A stretch of 64,000 bases of DNA from Pseudomonas sp. H3(2019) (GTDB lineage Bacteria; Pseudomonadota; Gammaproteobacteria; Pseudomonadales; Pseudomonadaceae), in assembly GCF_007713465.1 (NCBI RefSeq), contig NZ_VMSG01000014.1, forward strand, positions 62,001 through 126,000, written 5' to 3'. Position 1 is the first letter of the stretch; the number at the start of each line of letters is the position of its first letter. Shown here piece by piece: positions 1 through 8,553 of this stretch. The notes beneath the pieces were generated by a model. That model made no database searches and had not been told where the DNA came from. It saw only the letters and a list, made by a program, of their open reading frames with translations. A program made the translations under genes and the position numbers.

Positions 1-3000
1 GGTTGCACCATCGGAACATTCGGTGGCTACAACCGATTCGGAAAACGCCGTTTCGCGCAGTTCCGCATCGTTGTACATCGCCTCGAGCATTCGCCAGACC
101 TTGGCGGTCAGTTCGCTGCGATAGGGCGTTCCCGGAGTATTAAAGTCAGCCGATTCTGTCAGCCGTCGTATGACATCAAAGAATTTCTCCGAGCCGATCT
201 CGTCTTCAAGTTCGTCCCAGATGATCAACTTTTCCTTGAACAAGGATTCCGGCATGCCCTCTGCCCATTTAAGGCTGTCCTGCAACCCTCGAGGCGGATA
301 GGGACGTTGCGGGTCCATGCCGACAGATTCCATATAGTGTTTCAACTTTTCCAGAACGCTCGGTGACATCCACTCAGGCTCACGACTGACGATGGTCCGG
401 CCCAGCAGTTCCGCACGGAACGACCCCGGTGCAATGTCCGGGATTTCTGCCAATCGGTTGAGCTTGAGATTCAGGTAGATATGACGCGGACGGGGTTTGC
501 CAAACAGTCCGACGGGCCATTGGTCAATGCCGGTTTCCTGAAGATTGAGAACGGCCAGTCTTGGCATCTGGCTGATGTCAGGCACACGTCCTAATGGATT
601 GCCGGGCAAGACCAGAAGCTCTAATCGAGTCAAGCCTCTCAGACGCGCAACCGCTTGTTGGGTCAGCACGATTTGATTGTGATCCAGCCACAAATTGGTC
701 AAATGACGCAGGTCACCGATGACCGGCGGTAACCGGTTTAACAGGTTACCGCCCAGGTCCAACGAGCGCAGCCCACGGAATTTCTCGAGAAACCGCCCTT
801 GGCTACTGAGGATGTTGGTTTCACGCATGCTCAGGCTTGTGACATGATCAAAATTGGCGGTCAGTTCCGGGAAGGTCGCAAGGTGCCGGCCCATCGAGAT
901 ATCGTCCAGATCAAGATGCTGCGCACCGATGATGCCCGGGGCCTCGATGCCTGACGGCCCCGTTCTTTGCCAGCATTGCCTGATCGCCCTGTAGAGCCTG
1001 TTTCGAGAATCCCACTCCACCACCCCCAACGGGCCGAAGCGGTTGTGCAATGTCGGAGAGTCCATCCAGCGTTGCAGCGTTGTGTTCAGTTGATTGAACT
1101 CTGCTTCCAGGGCACTGACACGCGCCTCGGCCGCTTCGGCCACCGGCCCCAGCACCTGTCCAATCTGTTCGTCGGAAAATCCTGGATAAAGAGAGCCGAC
1201 CCGACGCCGCAGCAACGACTCATCGGCGATCCCGCGGTATCCGGGCATACCGCCACGAAGACGCATCGCTTCAGGATCGTAAGTCGGTTTTCGCACCGGG
1301 TGATCACTCAAAGCCGATTCGAATTGCTCGGCATCGAGCGGCGAGCGCTGCAGATCAAACTTAAGCCGCTCACCCTCGAAAATGTCATACCCCAGGGCCT
1401 TGCGCTCGTTGTCCGGCAACGCACGCAACAGCGAAGCATAAAAATCATCCGAACCGTGCAAATGCTGATTCGTCTCATCGCGGGCCTGATAACCGCCCTC
1501 ATCTTCAAGAATCAGCACTTTGCGAATTGGAGCGCTCTCGGGACCGACACTGGCGTGAAGCTTGCCGGTGAAGGAAAACTCACGAATTTCGATGCGTACA
1601 TCGCTTGACCAACCCGGCAGAGTGGCCAGCGACGCCAGCTCTAACCTTCGCGTATCGTTGTTCTCCAGTCCCTCGAGATAAAGTCCTTCATAGGCGCGGC
1701 TCACGCGCACACGGTGCTCAGCCTGGCGAGCCTGTTCGCGCAAGCGCAAGGGAAGGGTCTGCTTTTCCGCCAGGTGTTTCAGGTCGCCCGGGGTGGCATC
1801 CTGCAACAGACGTTCGGCGACAGCGCTCGGCAATTGCGGATAGGCATCGGTTAACCGGTGGACCTGCGCCGCGCTGGCGTCCTCGTGTTGTTTGTACAGG
1901 CCCTCAAACAGCTGCTTGCGTTTTTTCGTAGCCTCGCCTGCCAGGCTTTCCTTCAACGCCTGAACACGCAGCTCTTTTTTGCTGGATATTGCTTGCCCAA
2001 GCAGCTCGTGAACTTCCTGTTCGTTTAGGGTTTCCAGAGTGCGCCACGGCAACTGACCAGCCCGGAATTCGGCACGGGTCAGCTTGATTCGATCCGCAAT
2101 CGTTGCGTCGATGTTGCCGATGATGGTTGACGCGCCCTTCAACTCAGGGCCATCGAAGACTTCCACGGCCCGGTGTTCCGGCCAGCGAGGCAAGTCGGTC
2201 ATTAAGCGCGCGACATTCTCCATCAACGTCTCGGGCACCTGATCGGCCAGTATCTGCTGGCCTACCTCGCCGGCCTCGGCATACAGCCTGAAACGCTTGA
2301 GCGTATCGGTCAGCATGACCGGCGGCGGGTCGAGTTCGACATGCAACCGTCGCAACGCGTCCTCCGATACGCCAGCCACGGTCAGGATTTGCTCAAGCGT
2401 TTCATCCGGCCACTCCTCTGCTGAAGCGCCTAGCCGCCGCATCAAGCGCGCCTTGTCCCAGGCCAGCGGTTGGTCGATTTCGGTCCTCCAGGCGCCGGCT
2501 CCGTTATGCTCAACGACAGGCTGATAAGCCTCGGGCCGAGTCGGGTGCTGCAAGCGATGCTGCCCGGTCTCCACGTCCTGGGTAATTGCATAGTTTTTGC
2601 CATCCAGTGGCAGCAAATTCTGACCTTCATGTCGATGGATACCCAAACCGTTCGCCTGAGCGTCTTCGGGCAATACTGCGGGGTGTTCGTAAGCCGTCAG
2701 ATCCGGATTCCAGAGCCGTTCCTCACCGTTGATTTGCACGGGTTTGAGTTGATCGATGAAGGACGATGTTTTGATCGGTACAACATTTTTCGACGGCAAT
2801 ACATGTCCTGCGCCCATCAACGCCAGCTGTGCAAAGTTGATCAATACGCCATTGAGGTACGCCGATGCTTCCTCCCTGTCGCCTTTGCTCCAGTCCTCGA
2901 TGCCCTCAGCCAGGTCCGCAAGCATTTGCCCGACCATGACCCCCAGCATCGCTTCGCCCAGCCCGGGCACCAGCATTGCAGCGAAATTGAACACATTCCA

Positions 3001-4509
3001 GCCAATGTCCAGGTAACTGGTCAACCGCTTCCAACGGGTTGTTGCATCCTCATCGTCAGTCGGCACAGCAATGTGACGTGCGTCAGTAATGGCCTTGTCC
3101 CGGCGTTCACGGAACAGCGTATCCCACAGATCGCCGCTAATGACGTTGGTGATCGGCTCTGCATCAGGGTTCTCGATCGCTGTTTCACGCCACCATGGCC
3201 CCATATCCAGAGGGTCGCGTTGCTGCCAGGTAATGGTTTTAAGGCGCTCGTTGACTCGGGCAAAAAAACGTCCCTTGTCCTTCTGTGCCACAAACCGGCT
3301 GAAAAACTCCTGATAGTCCGCAACACGCAACTGGCTGATCAGCTCACTCATAAAATCGGCCAGAGAGCTGTATTCCCGCAACGGATGGTCCGGATCATCC
3401 GGTACATAAGCGATCAGCGGTCCGGTCAACCGGCTCTGTTGATAAATGTCTTCCTTACGAAGGACTTCATCCACCACGCCTTGCGGACCATTGGCAAAAA
3501 AGGCCTGGAGCATCTTGTATTTTTCATACTCCTGCCCCGGCAAAAAAGGTATGCGTTGAGACCAGTCAAGCCAGAACTTCAGGCTTTGCGGAGTTAGAGC
3601 CTCGATGGCCGTTTTCACTTTCGACGGTTTAGCCACTGCACTAAACAGTACGACCCCCGTCAACCTGAACCCCATCAGGGATAAACGGTGACTGTGCAGG
3701 GGATGATCATAAAGCTGGATAGCTGCTTTATCCTCGATCACCTCTCGTAGCCTGTCATAGGCATGAGCACTGATATCGCCTTTCAAGCGGGAAATAAAAG
3801 CAGACGACTTGAGTGCGGCTTTCTCACTGGCGATCGAGCGCGCCGTCAGGATACGCCTGGCATAAGGATCCTGCGGTTCCAAGCGCGCTTTGATATGAGT
3901 TTGATAGTGCCCGCCAATGTCCAGCCTGCGACACAGGGCTGCAAAGTTTTCCGGTGTAATGTCCTTGTCGCGTTGCAGTGCGCCTTGAGCGTCGTTGCGG
4001 TAAACGCCAGAACCGCTTCTGAAGGCACCGTCTCGTGTTTCCGGCTCTTCGAAGTTGTGCAGCGCCGCCGCCAGCAACGAGGAGCGGCGGATAACACTGG
4101 CGCCGTTATCAATGCCAACAGCAATCTTGCTCGGCACATACAGATGCAGTGAAAGGTTATTTGGATCCTCGGAGGTATTGAAGTTCGTCTTCAATGCCTG
4201 GCTGAGCAGGGGTTCGGCAAAGGCATTGATATCGTGTTGCAGATCACCGAGAACCTGATCCAGTTCTCCCTGCAAGCGCCAGCGTTCTTCAACCAGTTCT
4301 TTTAAATGTTGGCGATCACTCTCCCGCGCTTTCATGTACCAGTCCGGCACACTCGCCTTCAACTCCAGGAGGGGTTCAAGGCGTGCCGGCGGTGCGTTTC
4401 TTAGTGCCCGAGGAATAACCTGTGTCCCCCGATCGTAATGAACACCCTTATTATCCGGCTTTAAAACAGATAAATACTCTTGTGTATGGCTTCCTTGCAA
4501 ATCAGACAT
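1..4509 (-). CDS. Giant LRR protein with NEL-type E3 ubiquitin ligase domain (partial, C-terminus off window)
   Basis: The frame is open from an ATG at 4509 to the window edge, giving 1503 codons; it translates cleanly where I checked it by hand. The N-terminal half resembles the large dermonecrotic-toxin-like (DUF6543) regions of Pseudomonas proteins. It contains hydrophobic stretches near residues 505-570 (a Val/Leu/Gly/Met-rich segment after WNVFNFAAMLVPG). Leucine-rich repeats occupy roughly residues 1195-1350 (for example LRSLDLGGNLLNRLP). A region resembling IpaH/SspH NEL ligases follows, reaching AFSESVVATECSDG with a CxD motif at Cys1498 (codon 16-18). In NEL enzymes this Cys takes ubiquitin from E2. 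Such proteins normally act inside eukaryotic cells after secretion, but no secretion signal or secretion genes are visible here. At least about 600 further bases are expected to the left. The family call is from motifs; the target is unknown. Confidence 0.8.
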   Translation of the reverse strand, partial: MSDLQGSHTQEYLSVLKPDNKGVHYDRGTQVIPRALRNAPPARLEPLLELKASVPDWYMKARESDRQHLKELVEERWRLQGELDQVLGDLQHDINAFAEPLLSQALKTNFNTSEDPNNLSLHLYVPSKIAVGIDNGASVIRRSSLLAAALHNFEEPETRDGAFRSGSGVYRNDAQGALQRDKDITPENFAALCRRLDIGGHYQTHIKARLEPQDPYARRILTARSIASEKAALKSSAFISRLKGDISAHAYDRLREVIEDKAAIQLYDHPLHSHRLSLMGFRLTGVVLFSAVAKPSKVKTAIEALTPQSLKFWLDWSQRIPFLPGQEYEKYKMLQAFFANGPQGVVDEVLRKEDIYQQSRLTGPLIAYVPDDPDHPLREYSSLADFMSELISQLRVADYQEFFSRFVAQKDKGRFFARVNERLKTITWQQRDPLDMGPWWRETAIENPDAEPITNVISGDLWDTLFRERRDKAITDARHIAVPTDDEDATTRWKRLTSYLDIGWNVFNFAAMLVPGLGEAMLGVMVGQMLADLAEGIEDWSKGDREEASAYLNGVLINFAQLALMGAGHVLPSKNVVPIKTSSFIDQLKPVQINGEERLWNPDLTAYEHPAVLPEDAQANGLGIHRHEGQNLLPLDGKNYAITQDVETGQHRLQHPTRPEAYQPVVEHNGAGAWRTEIDQPLAWDKARLMRRLGASAEEWPDETLEQILTVAGVSEDALRRLHVELDPPPVMLTDTLKRFRLYAEAGEVGQQILADQVPETLMENVARLMTDLPRWPEHRAVEVFDGPELKGASTIIGNIDATIADRIKLTRAEFRAGQLPWRTLETLNEQEVHELLGQAISSKKELRVQALKESLAGEATKKRKQLFEGLYKQHEDASAAQVHRLTDAYPQLPSAVAERLLQDATPGDLKHLAEKQTLPLRLREQARQAEHRVRVSRAYEGLYLEGLENNDTRRLELASLATLPGWSSDVRIEIREFSFTGKLHASVGPESAPIRKVLILEDEGGYQARDETNQHLHGSDDFYASLLRALPDNERKALGYDIFEGERLKFDLQRSPLDAEQFESALSDHPVRKPTYDPEAMRLRGGMPGYRGIADESLLRRRVGSLYPGFSDEQIGQVLGPVAEAAEARVSALEAEFNQLNTTLQRWMDSPTLHNRFGPLGVVEWDSRNRLYRAIRQCWQRTGPSGIEAPGIIGAQHLDLDDISMGRHLATFPELTANFDHVTSLSMRETNILSSQGRFLEKFRGLRSLDLGGNLLNRLPPVIGDLRHLTNLWLDHNQIVLTQQAVARLRGLTRLELLVLPGNPLGRVPDISQMPRLAVLNLQETGIDQWPVGLFGKPRPRHIYLNLKLNRLAEIPDIAPGSFRAELLGRTIVSREPEWMSPSVLEKLKHYMESVGMDPQRPYPPRGLQDSLKWAEGMPESLFKEKLIIWDELEDEIGSEKFFDVIRRLTESADFNTPGTPYRSELTAKVWRMLEAMYNDAELRETAFSESVVATECSDGAT

Positions 4510-4758
4510 TACTCAACAACCTGAAGTCAGTAGTGGAACCAACAGCTTATTCACAAGCATTCAAAATAAAAGACTAAATAGCCGTTAAATAAACATTGCC
4601 AGAGGCACAGACACTTCGAAAATCAAAGAACTATCAATATATAAATACAGCCCAAAACAAACCGGGTTGTGCCGCCGCACCAGCGGTAGTTTTTTTCGAA
4701 GCCAAAGGGGCTACTATGTAGGCGACATACTGTCTTGCAGATAACGCTCAGGTAGCCG
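4510..4758. other. AT-rich divergent intergenic region
   Basis: This spacer separates the leftward NEL/LRR gene from the rightward histidine kinase and is clearly more AT-rich than the genes beside it, especially 4560-4660. It presumably holds both promoters. I could not assign a convincing -35/-10 pair or operator to either gene. Confidence 0.4.
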
Positions 4759-4761
4759 GTG

Positions 4762-5901
4762 ATGCGTCTATCCGAATTCATCGTGATTCACATCGACCGC
4801 ATCGTCGATGAATGGGAGCAATTCGCCAGAACCCTAGCCCCCGATCCTGATTCCATGGACCGAACACTCCTGCGCGACCACGCCACGTCAATCCTGCTGG
4901 CCGCTTCCCGTGACATGAGCACCACCCAGACCGCCCGCGAACAAGCGGCCAAGGCCAGGGGTGAAGGCCCGGAAAAGACGCCAAGCCTGGACAAGGCCGC
5001 GGCCAGCCATGGCGAGCTTCGGCATAACGTGGGGTTTGATCTGGTGCAGATGACCTCTGAGTTCCGCCATTTGCGAGCCAGCGTGATTCGCCTGTGGGTC
5101 AACAGCCTGGAGTCACCGGACGTGGCGTACTTGCAGGACATGATCCGTTTCAACGAAGCCATCGACGAAGCCCTGGCCGAGTCCACCGCAGCGTACGCCG
5201 AGCAGGTCAATCGTTCACGTGACATCTTCCTGGCTATTCTGGGTCATGACCTGCGCACACCTTTGCAGGCGGTGAACATGTCCACCGAGATGCTGCTACG
5301 CAAGGCCAAACTGGACACCGACGCCCTGGCCTATGTGACAAGCATCAAGAGCAGCGCCCGGCACATGGCGGCGATGGTCAGCGATTTACTGGAACTGGTG
5401 CGCAGCCGCTTGGGCAGCAGCCTGCCGATCGAACCGGCACCGATGGACCTGGCCTCCGCCGCAAAAGCTGCGCTGGACGAAGCCGGCGCCGGACAGCCGG
5501 ACTGCAATGCACAACTGATAGTCGAAGGCGACGCCCATGGCATCTGGGACCGCACGCGCCTCGGCCAACTGCTGCAGAACCTTGTCGGTAATGCCTTGCA
5601 GCACGGGGCCAATCGACACCCTGTGACGCTGAGAATCGTGGGAGAAAAAGATCAGGTGACACTGACCATGCACAACCATGGCGACCCGATTCCCGCCGAC
5701 GCACTGCCGACGATTTTCGACCCACTGGTACGCAGTTCCAGCGAAGATCTCGCCGGCCCTTCCACCAGCCTCGGGCTGGGCCTGTTCATCGTCAAACAAG
5801 TGGTGGACGCACACCAGGGCACGATCGAGGTCAGCTCCAGTGAGGCCGAAGGCACGACGTTCAGCGTGGTGTTGCCGAGGGTGTCGCGGGTGGTTTCATA
5901 G
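4762..5901 (+). CDS. Sensor histidine kinase, soluble, RsbR-like N-terminus
   Basis: A 379-residue kinase with no obvious membrane segment. The N-terminal ~150 residues (FIVIHIDRIVDEWEQFAR and following) look like the helical RsbRD_N-type sensor domain. The dimerisation H-box is LGHDLRTPLQ with phospho-His near residue 162. The ATPase domain has an N-box (NLVGNALQHG), a G1-like DPIPADALPTIFDPL and a G2 GLGLFIVK. An ATG at 4762 has an AGG about 10 bases upstream; an in-frame GTG directly before it (4759) is an alternative start. No response regulator gene is adjacent, so the partner is unknown. It is transcribed away from the NEL/LRR gene, and a functional link between them is only speculative. 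Confidence 0.85.
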   Translation: MRLSEFIVIHIDRIVDEWEQFARTLAPDPDSMDRTLLRDHATSILLAASRDMSTTQTAREQAAKARGEGPEKTPSLDKAAASHGELRHNVGFDLVQMTSEFRHLRASVIRLWVNSLESPDVAYLQDMIRFNEAIDEALAESTAAYAEQVNRSRDIFLAILGHDLRTPLQAVNMSTEMLLRKAKLDTDALAYVTSIKSSARHMAAMVSDLLELVRSRLGSSLPIEPAPMDLASAAKAALDEAGAGQPDCNAQLIVEGDAHGIWDRTRLGQLLQNLVGNALQHGANRHPVTLRIVGEKDQVTLTMHNHGDPIPADALPTIFDPLVRSSSEDLAGPSTSLGLGLFIVKQVVDAHQGTIEVSSSEAEGTTFSVVLPRVSRVVS

Positions 5902-6104
5902 CAATTTAAATCGCACTGAAGCGTCTCACTTCCAGCAGTTTCAGGCCGGAGATGGTTGCCTGCCAAATCCCTTGGCGGGCTCATTTCGGGAGGGGTTCCA
6001 GGGGGCAACCGGCCCAGACGGCGCTCTATTTGAGAGTCTCATTGTCTGAGCGATTAAGTCCGCCGCGCTTTGTGGCCACAGACAAACCACTGACAATACC
6101 CTCC

Positions 6105-6917
6105 TCACGGATAACTGAACCCCCGAACCAACGTCAACTCCCCCACTGCCCGCATCGGCACGACGAAAGTCTGCATCTTCTCGTCAGGCGTTCCCTCTTC
6201 CGTAATCACCGTCACCTGCGCCGTCGTCAGCGGCTGAACAGCATCCTCCTGGCCCTCCCCACCACTGCGAAAGCCGCCTCCAAAGTAATTCAGATACACC
6301 AGGTATTGCCCCTTGATCGGCGCCGGCATGGAAAAAATCTCCGGCCCGTATCCGGTGGTGACGTCGACATCCAGCGCTGCGCCATTGGGCGCCACGCGGT
6401 CGCCGTACCAGATGTGTGCGCCATCAGGGGTGATAAGGTGCAAATCCAGATCGGTGTTATCGCTGTCCCAGGACAACAGGACCCGCAGTTTGGCCGGGGT
6501 AGCACCGCCGCTGAGGTGGAGGAATTGAGTGCGGTGGCGTTGCTGACCGTCCGGGCTGCGGACTTCGACGCTATTGCTGCCATTGGGGAATGAAAACGGG
6601 CGGTCGAAATGTCCGGCGGGGTCGAGTTTCAGCGGCATGCTGACGCCGTTGACGATGAGTTTTCCGGGCTCGTTGCGCTTGGGAGTGGCTTTGATTTGAC
6701 CGGCAATGCGAGCGGTGTTGGCCTGGCCCACCGGGGTGTTGACCGAGGAAGCCGGGTAGTTGACGGTCTGACGGAAGTTTTCGCCTTCACCTTCGGAGGC
6801 ACCGATGCGCCAGCCGCCGACAGGGGTGTCGAGTTTGACGGTGTCGGCTGCCATCGCCATAGGCAACGCAGTCAAGGAGCAGAGGAACAGGATGACCTGT
6901 GGATAACAATGTTTCAT
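6105..6917 (-). CDS. magF: MagF/YfaP-like secreted DUF2135 protein
   Basis: A 270-residue secreted protein; residues 1-23 form a signal peptide ending AMA. It carries the DUF2135 signature LLSWDSDNTDLDLHLITPDG followed by a Gly/Tyr-rich beta segment (GQYLVYLNYFGGG), as in E. coli YfaP. It is the last gene of the leftward six-gene alpha-2-macroglobulin operon, three bases after magE. It is a paralogue of the first gene (15536-16327): both share GGWR near the N-terminus, the SNSVEVRS segment and the DLDLH motif. Periplasmic location is inferred from the signal peptide, and the molecular function is not known. The Asp-rich DLDLH segment could bind a metal, which is my inference. Confidence 0.8.
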   Translation of the reverse strand: MKHCYPQVILFLCSLTALPMAMAADTVKLDTPVGGWRIGASEGEGENFRQTVNYPASSVNTPVGQANTARIAGQIKATPKRNEPGKLIVNGVSMPLKLDPAGHFDRPFSFPNGSNSVEVRSPDGQQRHRTQFLHLSGGATPAKLRVLLSWDSDNTDLDLHLITPDGAHIWYGDRVAPNGAALDVDVTTGYGPEIFSMPAPIKGQYLVYLNYFGGGFRSGGEGQEDAVQPLTTAQVTVITEEGTPDEKMQTFVVPMRAVGELTLVRGFSYP

Positions 6918-6920
6918 GGC

Positions 6921-8552
6921 CTATTCCAGTAAAAGGTGGCGGGCGAGCCCTTCAATGTAGGTTTCGTCCTGGCCGTTGGGGTGTGCATCGAAGGCCAGGT
7001 GCAGGTATTCGTGAGTCAGGTCGAGGCGATCCTGTAGCGACAGTACGCCGCGCACGTAAATGCGCTGGCGTTCGCGGTCGACATAGGGGCGACCGAAGGC
7101 GAGACGGCAGACAGCGAAGGTGCTGACTTCGTTGTAGCCGATTTCGCTTTCAAGGCGTTGGCGCCAGCCGCGGCGCTGGCTCAGTAGCCAGTCTTGCGCG
7201 GCGGGCAGGGCCTCGCAGGAGGCGACGGGATTGTCCCAACGGCTGAGGCTGGCGCGCGGGTAGGCGTGCAGCAGGATCGCGTCGTAGCGCTGGCCGACGC
7301 TGGCTTGTTCAACGGCTTGCTGCCAGGAGAGTTTGTCGGCACCCGACTGGTCTGAGTGGTAGGTGACGGTGCTGCCGGCGAGGACCAGGTCGCTGGTCCA
7401 GGCGGCTATGTTGCGCGAGTCTGCCGTGGCCGGGCGTGGGGCGACGCGCTGACGGCTGCTGCTGTCGTCGATGCTCAGGCAGTCACCGTTGCGCGTAGCG
7501 TTTTGCAGCAGGTAGGTGCGGATCGCGACGGCCAGGGCTTTGGCGGCTTCGGCGGGTTCGGGCCTGGCTTCGCGCTGGAGAACGCGGGCGACGTATTCTT
7601 CGCGGTCCAGGCGGGCGACCAGCTTTTGTGAAGGGCCGTCCTTCAATAGAAATAGCTCGCCATCGCTGTGGATGTCGAGTTGATTACCGTTGGCGAACTC
7701 GACGCGGTAGTCGCCCTGCAGGAGGCCGGGGGGCGCCACGCGATCACCTGAGAGCACGCGTTGCAGTGGATAGCGGGAGAACAGGCCGACTTCGACGCAT
7801 CGCCCCGCTTGCGCAGGCCAAGTGGACGGCAACACCCTGGACAGGGCCTCTGCGTAGTTGCGCAGGACCTTCTGGCTGGTGCCCCGCCCACCGGCCCAGA
7901 TCGGCGTTCCGTCCGCCAGCCATCCAGCGAACCCGCCCTGACGCGACGAAGGATCCTGATCCCCCAGCCAACTCCAGGTTTTCACTCGCAGGCGGCCACC
8001 GAGCTCACCCACGGCATTGCCGTCAGCGGCGTTCAATACCACATCCAGCAACACTCGACGGGCCTGATCCTGCGCCGGCATCAGCGCCAGGGCCTTTAAC
8101 AACTCAGCCACCGAAACCCGGGTTTGCGGCTGCAACGACGGCAAATCCAGCAACCACTCCGGCGCCTGACGCGCCTGCCAATAGTCCCGCCAACCTGCGG
8201 CAGTAATGCCCATCCGCTGCGGCTCGAAATACAGTCCGCACGATTTCACCAACGCCTGATCCCGCCCGATACTCCCGCCAGCGCTGCAGCAATACACTTC
8301 CTCTTTTGACCGCCCGCGACACTCATAGGCCGACTCACGAGCGCCGGTATCGACCAGCCACCCGTAAACGAACAGCTTCCACACACTCCCCAACGGCGTC
8401 TGCAACGTCTGCGGCAACGGCTCGCGCGCCATCACCTGAGTCCGGCTCAACTGCAGCAACTCACCCTTCAAGGCCAGGCGCAGCGGTTCGTCCTGCGCCG
8501 TGGCCAGCGCAGGGAGCAGACACAGCAGCCACCAGAGCAGAGGCCGGGCCAT
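6921..8552 (-). CDS. magE: MagE/YfaQ-like secreted protein (DUF2300) with PBP-like and SpoIID-like motifs
   Basis: The start is an ATG at 8552, one base after the magD stop. It opens a clear signal peptide (MARPLLWWLLCLLPALATAQ) and gives 543 residues; the longer upstream frame lies inside magD and is rejected. The family is YfaQ/DUF2300. By eye the N-terminal part carries three motifs in the order of penicillin-binding enzymes: S56-V-W-K59 (SxxK), S104-C-G106 followed by LYF (SxN-like) and K191-T-W193 (KTG-like) ahead of GGFAGW. Residues ~318-350 (YVARVLQREARPEPAEAAKA and beyond) resemble SpoIID/LytB proteins with the Glu at 328. A metallopeptidase-like HEYLH lies at 514-518. These fold assignments are inferences; the periplasmic role with MagD is unproven. 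Confidence 0.75.
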   Translation of the reverse strand: MARPLLWWLLCLLPALATAQDEPLRLALKGELLQLSRTQVMAREPLPQTLQTPLGSVWKLFVYGWLVDTGARESAYECRGRSKEEVYCCSAGGSIGRDQALVKSCGLYFEPQRMGITAAGWRDYWQARQAPEWLLDLPSLQPQTRVSVAELLKALALMPAQDQARRVLLDVVLNAADGNAVGELGGRLRVKTWSWLGDQDPSSRQGGFAGWLADGTPIWAGGRGTSQKVLRNYAEALSRVLPSTWPAQAGRCVEVGLFSRYPLQRVLSGDRVAPPGLLQGDYRVEFANGNQLDIHSDGELFLLKDGPSQKLVARLDREEYVARVLQREARPEPAEAAKALAVAIRTYLLQNATRNGDCLSIDDSSSRQRVAPRPATADSRNIAAWTSDLVLAGSTVTYHSDQSGADKLSWQQAVEQASVGQRYDAILLHAYPRASLSRWDNPVASCEALPAAQDWLLSQRRGWRQRLESEIGYNEVSTFAVCRLAFGRPYVDRERQRIYVRGVLSLQDRLDLTHEYLHLAFDAHPNGQDETYIEGLARHLLLE

Positions 8553-8553
8553 G

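Noticed and set aside
967..3597. Plus-strand frames of 213 and 375 codons in the first 4 kb
   Set aside because: They lie opposite the continuous NEL/LRR coding frame, whose translation shows real domains.
5902..6104. Hairpin terminator between the histidine kinase gene and magF
   Set aside because: GGTTGCC and GGCAACC are complementary but lie about 50 bases apart, with no compact stem or T-run.
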